From an uncultured Pseudoflavonifractor sp. (GTDB taxonomy: Bacteria > Bacillota_A > Clostridia > Oscillospirales > Oscillospiraceae): a DNA stretch of 7,307 nucleotides. The stretch lies in NCBI GenBank assembly GCA_947575475.1, contig CANPNN010000064.1, forward strand, positions 1 to 7,307, written 5' to 3'. Both the position numbers and the translations under genes were made by a program. Under the pieces are notes generated by a model. It did no database searches and was not told where the DNA came from. It worked only from the letters and a program-made list of their open reading frames with translations. Shown here one piece after another: positions 1-5,261 of this stretch (position 1 is its first letter; each line of letters starts with the position of its first letter).

Positions 1-270
1 GCCGGCCAGAGCCCGGATGGGAGTGCTGCGGGTGCCTCGCCGGAGCCGATCACCCATTCTGACCCCACACCAGCAAAAGCCCCCACGCCGGAGGAAGTCA
101 GGGACATCGGTATCAAGTACAGCAAGCAGTATGGCGCCCCCGCAATCAAGGCCATTCTGACGGAGCTGGGGGCCTCTGGCATGGGTGCTTTGGCTGAGGA
201 TCAGCGCCCCATCTTTCTGGCGAAGCTGACCGAGCTGGGGCCGCTGAAGGAGGACGAGAACAATGCCTGA
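1..270 (+). CDS. Small phage protein, 'Rrp5-like' C-terminal part (5' partial)
   Basis: The frame is open from base 1 and stops at TGA 268-270, giving 89 residues with no start in view. Residues 1-30 are rich in Pro, Ala, Ser and Thr and look like a flexible linker. Residues 31-85 form a compact segment of probable helices (EEVRDIGIKYSKQYGAPAIK, then a second helix pair ending LAKLTELG). From memory, this resembles the C-terminal segment of small proteins just upstream of DUF2800 genes in clostridial prophages, often labelled 'rRNA biogenesis protein Rrp5'. That label is probably a weak-homology artefact, and I do not infer a role in rRNA. Its last 8 bases overlap the next start, and it carries that gene's ribosome binding site (AAGGAGG, 247-253), so the two are likely translationally coupled. 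The open frame is secure; the family is a moderate guess. Confidence 0.72.
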   Translation, partial: AGQSPDGSAAGASPEPITHSDPTPAKAPTPEEVRDIGIKYSKQYGAPAIKAILTELGASGMGALAEDQRPIFLAKLTELGPLKEDENNA

Positions 271-1450
271 CACCCACGCCCTTCTTGGCCCTTCCAGTGC
301 CCACCGTTGGCTTGCCTGCCCCCCCAGCGCCCGCTTGGAGGAAGGTATGGATGATCAGGGAAGCGAGTACGCCCGCGAGGGCACACTGGCCCACCGGCTC
401 GGTGAGCTCCGGCTGCGGGAACGGTGGGAACCCGGCCCTGACCGCGCCCTTGACTTCGAGGAAGTCCGCTCTGATCCTATGTATTCCGGGGCTATGGAGG
501 AGCACATTGATGCCTATGTCTCCTTTGTTGAGGAGCGCATGGCAGAGGCAAAGACCCGGTGCGCTGATCCCCGCATTTTCATTGAGCAGGTGATCCGCTT
601 TGATGATTATGTCCCGGAAGGCTTCGGCACTGCGGACTGTATCATCTTGGCAGACGGCACGATGGATGTGGTGGACTTCAAATATGGCAAGGGTGTCCCG
701 GTCAGCGCCGAGGGCAACCCCCAGATGAAGCTCTACGCTCTCGGCTGTTACATCGCTATGTCTTGGGTCTATGACATTCACACTGTCCGCATGAACATCT
801 TTCAACCTCGGCTTGACAGCGTTTCCACCGCCGAGATTTCCAGCGAGAAGTTGGTGACTTGGGCAAATGAGGAGTTGAAGCCCACGGCGGCTTTGGCTTG
901 GGAAGGGAAGGGGGACTATGCCCCCGGATCCGAGACCTGCCGCTGGTGTAAGGCCGCCCCCATCTGTCGGGCTCGGGCCGATTACCAGCTGGAGCTTGCC
1001 AAGTACGACTTCGCCCAGCCCGCTACGCTGAACCCGGAAGAAGTGGCCGCCATTCTTCACCGGCTCCCGGATTTCAAGGCCTGGGCCGAACAGGTGGAAG
1101 CCTTTGCCCAGGACGCCGCCGTGAACAAGGGTATTACCATTCCCGGCTTCAAGGTGGTGGAGGGCCGCAGCAACCGCAAATATGCGGACGAGGAGGCTAT
1201 CGCCAAGGCCCTCCGCAAAGCCGGCTATAAGGTGGCCGACATATACAAGCCCAAGGCCCTGCTGGGTATCACCGCCATGGAGAAGTTGCTGGGCAAGCAC
1301 CGGATGGAAACCCTGATTGCCCCGTACATCACCAAGCCCCCCGGAGCGCCTACGCTGGTTCCCGATACCGATAAGCGCCCCGCCATCAACCCCGCAGACC
1401 AGGCAGCGGCGGACTTTGCAGACAGCGGAGCCCTGGCCCCCGCAACCTAA
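263..1450 (+). CDS. DUF2800 family Cas4/RecB-like PD-(D/E)XK nuclease
   Basis: 395 residues, about the usual length for phage DUF2800 proteins. The N-terminus has the family signature SSAHRWLACPPSARLEE (11-27). Nuclease-like motifs follow in order: H44 in EGTLAHRLGEL, D125 in GTAD, D138 and K140 in VVDFKYGKG, and Q154/Y158 in QMKLYALG. These fit the H / D / D-x-K / Q-x3-Y order of RecB- and Cas4-type nucleases. Cys19 together with Cys226, Cys229 and Cys235 (CRWCKAAPIC) matches the one-plus-three cysteine pattern that holds a 4Fe-4S cluster in Cas4 and AddB. The protein probably resects or cleaves DNA ends during phage replication or recombination; substrate and polarity cannot be read from sequence. 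The start at 263 has AAGGAGG nine bases upstream and overlaps the previous stop. The single-strand-binding gene follows after 24 bases, so nuclease and SSB are probably co-expressed. Confidence 0.9.
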   Translation: MPDTHALLGPSSAHRWLACPPSARLEEGMDDQGSEYAREGTLAHRLGELRLRERWEPGPDRALDFEEVRSDPMYSGAMEEHIDAYVSFVEERMAEAKTRCADPRIFIEQVIRFDDYVPEGFGTADCIILADGTMDVVDFKYGKGVPVSAEGNPQMKLYALGCYIAMSWVYDIHTVRMNIFQPRLDSVSTAEISSEKLVTWANEELKPTAALAWEGKGDYAPGSETCRWCKAAPICRARADYQLELAKYDFAQPATLNPEEVAAILHRLPDFKAWAEQVEAFAQDAAVNKGITIPGFKVVEGRSNRKYADEEAIAKALRKAGYKVADIYKPKALLGITAMEKLLGKHRMETLIAPYITKPPGAPTLVPDTDKRPAINPADQAAADFADSGALAPAT

Positions 1451-1474
1451 AACATTAAAAAGGAGATTTTTACT

Positions 1475-2038
1475 ATGTCTAACCCTACTTCCATTGATCT
1501 GAAAAAGGTTATCACCGGAAAATGCCGCCTGTCCTACGCCCACATCTGGGAGCCGTCCAGCATTGACGGCAACAGCCCCGCCAAGTACAGCGCGTGCATC
1601 GTGATCCCCAAGAGCGACACCGCGACCATTCAGAAGATCAAGCAGGCCGTGGCCGCCGCCACTGACGAGGGCGTTAAGTCCAAGTGGAAGGGCAAGAAGC
1701 CCGCCAATCTGAAGTTGCCCCTGCGGGACGGTGACGAGGAGCGGCCCGAAGACGAAGCCTTCAAGGGCTGCTATTTCCTCAATGCCAACGCCAACCGGCG
1801 CCCCGGCGTTGTCGATCTGGCCCGCAACCCCATTTTGGATCAGGACGAGGTTTACAGCGGTTGCTACTGCCGCTTCTCCATCAACTTCTACCCCTTCAGC
1901 GCAAGCGGCAACAACGGCGTGGCTGTTGGCCTCAACAATTTGCAGAAGGTGGCCGATGGTGAGCGTTTGGCCGGCGGTAGCCGTGCTGAGGACGACTTCG
2001 ATGACGACTACACCGGCGACCTGGGCGACATTCTGTAA
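1475..2038 (+). CDS. DUF2815 phage single-stranded-DNA-binding protein
   Basis: 187 residues, typical for DUF2815, a phage family regarded as ssDNA-binding proteins. The N-terminal half has the family-like stretch GKCRLSYAHIWEPSS (15-29), then SAKYS-type beta-strand text and IVIPKSD. A lysine-rich patch (KSKWKGKKPANLKLP, about 68-82) could contact nucleic acid. The end is strikingly acidic and hydrophobic, EDDFDDDYTGDLGDIL (172-187), like the partner-binding tails of bacterial SSB and T7 gp2.5. It would protect single strands and recruit the polymerase, primase-helicase or nuclease of the same operon; that recruitment is inferred. The start is supported by AAAAAGGAG (1457-1465) nine bases upstream. 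Its stop is followed at once by the next gene's Shine-Dalgarno. The family call is strong; the biochemical role rests on family knowledge. Confidence 0.88.
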   Translation: MSNPTSIDLKKVITGKCRLSYAHIWEPSSIDGNSPAKYSACIVIPKSDTATIQKIKQAVAAATDEGVKSKWKGKKPANLKLPLRDGDEERPEDEAFKGCYFLNANANRRPGVVDLARNPILDQDEVYSGCYCRFSINFYPFSASGNNGVAVGLNNLQKVADGERLAGGSRAEDDFDDDYTGDLGDIL

Positions 2039-2051
2039 GGAGGTGCCCAAT

Positions 2052-2207
2052 ATGTCGAGCGCGATGAATCACCGGCGGCGGCGGAGCCATAGAAGCGAGG
2101 CCGCCCACTACCAGGCCATGATGGCCATGCCAAAGCGCACGAGCCCCAACGCCTTCCGCACAGGGTTTTTGCCCATCTTCCGCCGGAAGACCGTACCCAA
2201 AACCTAA
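2052..2207 (+). CDS. Small, very basic phage protein (51 aa), unknown function
   Basis: 51 residues, MSSAMNHRRRRSHRSEAAHY at the start and a basic end (FRRKTVPKT). About a quarter of the residues are Arg, Lys or His, including a run of four arginines at 8-11. The same frame is open much further upstream inside the DUF2815 gene, but the real start is set by AAGGAGGTG (2037-2045), which overlaps the previous stop and sits eight bases before ATG 2052. Small Arg-rich peptides directly after the SSB gene occur in related prophages as far as I recall, with no assigned role. The composition suggests nucleic-acid binding, for example to DNA or to the acidic tail of the SSB, but this is speculation. 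There is no membrane segment or cysteine motif. The 13-nt string AACCTAAAACATT over its stop also covers the DUF2800 stop. Confidence 0.7.
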   Translation: MSSAMNHRRRRSHRSEAAHYQAMMAMPKRTSPNAFRTGFLPIFRRKTVPKT

Positions 2208-2215
2208 AACATTTA

Positions 2216-2248
2216 CCGGCCCCGCTGCTCCCTGTGCGGCGGGGCCGG
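2216..2248 (+). other. Strong GC hairpin in intergenic gap, terminator-like but without a T-tract
   Basis: Bases 2216-2228 (CCGGCCCCGCTGC) pair with 2236-2248 (GCGGCGGGGCCGG) in a 13-bp stem with one G-U pair and a 7-base loop (TCCCTGT). On the + strand it is followed by ACTACCAATAGAGG, with no run of T, so it is not a canonical intrinsic terminator for the operon. On the minus strand it is followed by TAAATGTTTTAGGTTTTGG, a weak T-rich tract. It fills most of the 66-base gap and ends 9 bases before the next Shine-Dalgarno (2258-2265). Likely roles are partial attenuation, mRNA end stabilisation or processing, or blocking antisense transcription. Confidence 0.6.
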
Positions 2249-2273
2249 ACTACCAATAGAGGAGGATGCCACA

Positions 2274-2561
2274 ATGGATTATACCGTTGATAGTTGGAGA
2301 GCTGAAGGGCTACGCCTTTTTGGCGAGGATTTTACCAACTGGCGTTTTAAGTGCCCGCACTGCGGGCGCATTACGACCGGGCAGGAGTTCAAGGATTTGG
2401 GGTTACCGCCCGCGAAAATGTACCAAGAATGTATCGGCCGATACGATAACAGCAGGGGTTGCAACTGGGCCGCTTATGGCCTCTTTGACATCTGCACCAC
2501 CCATGTAGACGGTACCCCGGTTTTTGATTTTGCCCCAAAGGAGGATACCCACAATGAGTAA
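2274..2561 (+). CDS. VVA0879-like small phage protein with four-cysteine zinc-ribbon pattern
   Basis: 95 residues. The opening (WRAEGLRLFGEDFTNWRFKC) and the CIGR motif match what I recall of the VVA0879 family, small phage proteins of unknown function. Cys27 and Cys30 (CPHCG) form one knuckle. Cys53 (CIGR) and Cys63 (GCNW) could complete a zinc-ribbon-like site, so structural metal binding is likely and nucleic-acid contact is possible. There is no signal peptide or membrane segment. The start at 2274 is fixed by AGAGGAGG (2258-2265) eight bases upstream; a nearby ATG at 2266 opens a different frame that I reject. The end overlaps the next gene by 8 bases (ATGAGTAA), and the next gene's ribosome binding site lies inside this gene, which suggests translational coupling. 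The family name is from recall of sequence style. Confidence 0.78.
   Translation: MDYTVDSWRAEGLRLFGEDFTNWRFKCPHCGRITTGQEFKDLGLPPAKMYQECIGRYDNSRGCNWAAYGLFDICTTHVDGTPVFDFAPKEDTHNE
2537..2544 (+). promoter_or_regulatory. Shine-Dalgarno fixing the start of the 95-aa gene at 2554
   Basis: AAAGGAGG lies nine bases before ATG 2554 and inside the end of the preceding gene. It favours ATG 2554 over the in-frame ATG at 2524, which has no comparable site upstream. Confidence 0.8.
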
Positions 2562-2841
2562 AGCCCGATTTATAGAGTTCTACCTGGCGGCCATGCTGAA
2601 GGCCGCCACTGACGGCTTCGTGATCCGGTTGGTATATGAATATCAGGATGCCACCGGGCGGGAGTTGGTACACATCTATACCGAGGCCGGGCCGCAGCAC
2701 GTCAACGGTACTGGGGACGGCCTGCTGACCATCGCCTATGACGTGCTGGAAGCCTTGGACGTTCCGTCTGGCTGTGATGGAGAGAGAGAGAGAGAGAGAG
2801 AGCGAGAGGAACGCCCCACTGCCTGGACAGATCTTCATTAA
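2554..2841 (+). CDS. Hypothetical phage protein (95 aa) with Glu-Arg dipeptide repeat tail
   Basis: I do not recognise this family. The first 75 residues look like an ordinary small alpha/beta domain: a helix (ARFIEFYLAAMLKAATDG), strands around FVIRLVYEYQ and ELVHIYTE, then a helix (LLTIAYDVLEALDV). Residues 77-86 are an artificial-looking run (ERERERERE then E) coded by a GA dinucleotide repeat, followed by a nine-residue end (RPTAWTDLH). The tail therefore probably does not belong to the folded domain. Adding one GA unit would give a longer end (RNAPLPGQIFIKGCEP) whose stop overlaps the next start as GTGA. The annotated end may thus be a slipped version of a longer ancestral protein, or a sequencing or assembly length error. 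The start follows AAAGGAGG (2537-2544) and overlaps the previous gene by 8 bases. Confidence 0.72.
   Translation: MSKARFIEFYLAAMLKAATDGFVIRLVYEYQDATGRELVHIYTEAGPQHVNGTGDGLLTIAYDVLEALDVPSGCDGEREREREREERPTAWTDLH
2780..2802 (+). repeat. (GA)11.5 dinucleotide microsatellite inside a coding region
   Basis: Perfect GA alternation over 23 bases, followed by CGAGAG, an imperfect continuation. It encodes alternating Glu and Arg. Tracts of this length are prone to slippage by two bases, which would change the reading frame of the last residues of the 95-aa protein. Confidence 0.95.
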
Positions 2842-2845
2842 GGGG
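2840..2845 (+). promoter_or_regulatory. Shine-Dalgarno for the GTG-start 45-aa gene
   Basis: AAGGGG overlaps the preceding stop and lies eight bases before GTG 2854. It closely resembles the AAAGGGGTGA site used by the polymerase gene downstream, which supports it as a genuine site. Confidence 0.5.
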
Positions 2846-2853
2846 TGTGAGCC

Positions 2854-2991
2854 GTGAATAAGGCCACAGCCCCGCAAGGAATTTTTAATTACTACCCCTA
2901 CGAGTACAAGTATTGTTTGGCACCCAAACCCAAAACCTGCCCACTGAAGCACTTATGCCACATACAGAAGCCGATGAAAAGAAAGGGGTGA
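2854..2991 (+). CDS. Small cysteine-containing peptide (45 aa), GTG start, unknown function
   Basis: Reading from GTG 2854 gives 45 codons ending at TGA 2989-2991. The N-terminal half is aromatic (GIFNYYPYEYKY, 9-20). The second half holds Cys21, Cys29 and Cys35 with His33 and His36 (CPLKHLCH), and the end is basic (KPMKRKG). Three Cys plus His residues could bind a metal, but I recognise no family. Support for a real gene: AAGGGG (2840-2845) eight bases upstream; it fills an otherwise unexplained interval between two genes; and its end carries the polymerase gene's ribosome binding site. Against it: the non-ATG start, short length and modest Shine-Dalgarno. An upstream extension of the polymerase from ATG 2913 overlaps it in another frame and looks less credible. 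Base composition is lower in GC than the flanks. Confidence 0.55.
   Translation: MNKATAPQGIFNYYPYEYKYCLAPKPKTCPLKHLCHIQKPMKRKG
2982..2988 (+). promoter_or_regulatory. Shine-Dalgarno deciding the polymerase start at 3000
   Basis: AAAGGGG ends 11 bases before ATG 3000. An in-frame ATG at 2913 has no comparable site and would add 29 residues ahead of the exonuclease strand, so 3000 is preferred. ATG 3006 is possible but spaced too far from this site. Confidence 0.65.
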
Positions 2992-2999
2992 ACGCCGTC

Positions 3000-4985
3000 A
3001 TGATTATGGGCGTGGATATTGAGACTTATTCCAGCGTGGATCTGAAAGCCGCCGGTGTCCGTCCCTACACTGAGGCCCCAGACTTCACTATCCTGTTGAT
3101 TTCCTACAAGGTAGACAATCAGCCCACAAAGATTATTGACCTTGCAAAGACGGAGCTGGTGGTCTCCAAATTGACCTTGCTTCCCCCGGTGGCTTCCGAC
3201 CTCATTGACGGCGATCTGGACGAGTTTCTTGCCCTACTGACTGACCCCGCCGTGGTAAAGACGGCCTACAACGCTTCCTTTGAGCGCACCTGTCTGGCTC
3301 GGTACTTCAACCGGCCTATGCCCCCAAAACAGTGGCAGTGCACTATGGTGCAGGCCGCAACGCTGGGGCTCCCGGGTACGCTGGCCCAGGTGGGTGCCGT
3401 TCTCGGTCTGGATAAGCAGAAAATGACCGAGGGCGCCGAGCTGATCCGCTTTTTCTGTAAGCCTGACAGAGACGGTAACAGGCATTACCCCAACGAGGCC
3501 CCGGAGAAGTGGGAGACCTTCAGAAAGTACAATGTCCGGGATACGGATGTAGAGACTGACATCCGCTGCCGGCTTTCCCGCTGGCCCCGTCCCCAAGAGG
3601 AACATGACGCTTGGGCACTGGATCAGCAAATCAATGACCGGGGTGTGAGGGTAGACTGGATCCTGACCCAGAGAGCCCGGGAGCTTGACGCCGTTTACTC
3701 CACGGAACTGTTGGAGGAGGCCAAGGGGCTCACTGATCTGCCGAACCCCAACAGCACCGCCCAGCTGACCGCTTGGCTGGAGCAGCAGGGTTTAGAGGTG
3801 CCCAGCCTTCGGAAAGAGATCATGCCCGATCTGATAGCCGCCGCTCAGGATGATACCACCCGGCGGGTGCTCCAGCTCCGGCAAGAACTGGCTAAAACCT
3901 CGGTAAAGAAGTTCCAAGCCCTGGAGCGGAGCCGGTGCGAAGACGGCCGAGTGCATAACATTCTCCAATTCTATGGTGCTGGGCGCACGGGGCGCTGGGC
4001 CGGCCGAGTGGTTCAAGTGCAAAACCTCCCCCAGAACAAGATCCCCGACCTTGCCACCGCTCGGCAGCTTGTCCGGGACGGTGACTTTGAACTTCTGGAA
4101 ATGGCCTATGGCTCCCCTCCCTTCGTCCTGTCCCAGCTGATCCGTACCGCCTTCATTCCCTCAGAGGGTTGCCGCTTTATCGTCTGCGACTACTCCGCTA
4201 TTGAGGCCCGGGTGCTGGCGTGGCTGGCGGGAGAAAACTGGGTGCTTCAGGAATTTTTTGGCGAGGGCCTGATCTATGAGGCCACCGCCGCTATGATGTT
4301 CCATGTCCCCAAAGACGAGGTACGGAAGGGTGGCCCCCATGCTGACCTTCGCCCAAAGGGAAAAGTGGCCACCCTCGCCTGCGGATACCAGGGAGGCCCC
4401 GGGGCTTTGATTGCTATGGGCGCTCTGAAATCCGGTATCCCCGAAGAGGAACTACCCGGCATTGTGCAAAGCTGGCGGAAGGCCAACAAGAACATAGTCC
4501 GCTTTTGGTACGATGTGGAAGCGGCGGCGATCCGGGCGGTGAGGGGTGAAAAGGTCTCCATGCGCCATGGGATCCGCTTCTACTGCGAGGGGGACTATCT
4601 CTTCATCACTCTACCCTCCGGGCGCAATTTGGCCTATTACAAGCCCGAGTTGAAGCCCGAACCCAAGTTTGAAAAGATGGGCCTCACCTATCTGGGAACG
4701 GACGCCAACAAGCACTATGGCCGACAGAAGACCTACGGCGGGAAACTGGTGGAGAACATTACCCAAGCCACCGCCCGGGACTGTCTGCGGGACGCTATGG
4801 CGGCACTGGAGGCCGCCGGCTATCCCATCGTGTTCACCGTGCATGACGAGGTGATCCTGGACACCCCAAAGGGCTTTGGCTCATTGGCAGAAGTTAAGGA
4901 AATCATGGGCCGCCCGGTTCCTTGGGCGCCCGGTCTGCCGCTCAACGCCGCTGGCTTTGAGTGTGAATTTTATCAGAAAGATTAA
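3000..4985 (+). CDS. Phage family A DNA polymerase with 3'-5' exonuclease domain
   Basis: 661 residues from ATG 3000. It would carry out template-directed DNA synthesis with proofreading as the phage replicase. The N-terminal DEDDy exonuclease shows motif I GVDIET (Asp6, Glu8), motif II YNASFERT (Asn91, with Glu95 where Asp is usual) and motif III YNVRD (Tyr177, Asp181). The polymerase domain shows motif A CDYSAIEAR (Asp397, Glu402), motif B RPKGKVATLACGYQGG (Arg451, Lys455, Tyr463) and motif C FTVHDEV (His615, Asp616, Glu617). The segment TGRWAGRVVQVQNLPQNK (about residues 329-346) is the conserved thumb-palm 'GR..QNLP' region. There is no 5' nuclease domain, as expected for phage members of the family. 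Every catalytic polymerase residue I can place is present. I chose 3000 because AAAGGGG precedes it and the exonuclease strand begins straight after. The next gene's AAGGAGG overlaps its stop codon. Confidence 0.95.
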   Translation: MIMGVDIETYSSVDLKAAGVRPYTEAPDFTILLISYKVDNQPTKIIDLAKTELVVSKLTLLPPVASDLIDGDLDEFLALLTDPAVVKTAYNASFERTCLARYFNRPMPPKQWQCTMVQAATLGLPGTLAQVGAVLGLDKQKMTEGAELIRFFCKPDRDGNRHYPNEAPEKWETFRKYNVRDTDVETDIRCRLSRWPRPQEEHDAWALDQQINDRGVRVDWILTQRARELDAVYSTELLEEAKGLTDLPNPNSTAQLTAWLEQQGLEVPSLRKEIMPDLIAAAQDDTTRRVLQLRQELAKTSVKKFQALERSRCEDGRVHNILQFYGAGRTGRWAGRVVQVQNLPQNKIPDLATARQLVRDGDFELLEMAYGSPPFVLSQLIRTAFIPSEGCRFIVCDYSAIEARVLAWLAGENWVLQEFFGEGLIYEATAAMMFHVPKDEVRKGGPHADLRPKGKVATLACGYQGGPGALIAMGALKSGIPEEELPGIVQSWRKANKNIVRFWYDVEAAAIRAVRGEKVSMRHGIRFYCEGDYLFITLPSGRNLAYYKPELKPEPKFEKMGLTYLGTDANKHYGRQKTYGGKLVENITQATARDCLRDAMAALEAAGYPIVFTVHDEVILDTPKGFGSLAEVKEIMGRPVPWAPGLPLNAAGFECEFYQKD

Positions 4986-4997
4986 GGAGGGAACACA

Positions 4998-5261
4998 ATG
5001 GCAAACAGAAATACCCTCCACCGCAATCATCTCCCGGACTTTTTGGAGTGGCTGGAAGCTAAAGGCTGGAAGGTTTCAACGCCCAAAGGATATTACGAAG
5101 TAGTGAGGGCAACACGCCCCGGCCGGCAGCACCCGCTTTTTATCTATACCCAGCTGAGAGACCCCGCCCATTACACCGTCAGGGACAGAGATATGCCGGT
5201 GATATGGCATTTTCTAAAAGAACGGAGGGAGCACAATGCCGAACACAAAACCCGTCCATGA
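4998..5261 (+). CDS. Conserved-looking hypothetical phage protein (87 aa)
   Basis: 87 residues, starting MANRNTLHRNHLPDFLEWLE. A helix-rich start is followed by KGYYEVVRATRPGRQHPLFI, a strand-like core, then DRDMPVIWHFLKERRE. I recall similar unnamed proteins (NRN.LH..L..F..WL...GW, KG.YEVLR, and a DRD motif) between polymerase and VapE genes in clostridial prophages, but none with an assigned function. It is basic, with no cysteine cluster, signal peptide or membrane segment, so it is probably cytoplasmic. The start has AAGGAGG (4984-4990) overlapping the polymerase stop. Its last 26 bases overlap the start of the primase-helicase gene, which suggests coupled translation and perhaps a shared task at the replication fork. 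No reaction can be inferred. Confidence 0.82.
   Translation: MANRNTLHRNHLPDFLEWLEAKGWKVSTPKGYYEVVRATRPGRQHPLFIYTQLRDPAHYTVRDRDMPVIWHFLKERREHNAEHKTRP

Noticed and set aside
146..2050. Minus-strand open frame of 634 codons opposite the nuclease and SSB genes
   Set aside because: It lies in exact codon register with the + strand genes, so it stays open simply because they avoid TTA, CTA and TCA codons. The product is low-complexity (Gly, Val, Leu rich), has no recognisable motif and shows no convincing ribosome binding site.
1731..2051. Upstream in-frame extension of the 51-aa basic gene into the SSB gene
   Set aside because: The extension reads as an out-of-frame shadow of the SSB gene, and a strong Shine-Dalgarno sits just before ATG 2052.
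1444..2213. 13-base direct repeat AACCTAAAACATT at 1444-1456 and 2201-2213, each over a stop codon
   Set aside because: Striking by position, but roughly 0.4 exact 13-mer pairs are expected by chance in 7.3 kb at even composition, and there is no longer flanking identity to suggest duplication or an attachment site.
2266..2508. 80-codon + strand frame overlapping the VVA0879-like gene
   Set aside because: Its ATG is directly adjacent to the Shine-Dalgarno (no spacer), and the competing frame from 2274 has good spacing and a four-cysteine pattern.
2389..2952. Minus-strand 187-codon frame with a Leu-Ser repeat
   Set aside because: The Leu-Ser run is only the complement of the GA microsatellite; the frame crosses three + strand genes and has no motif.
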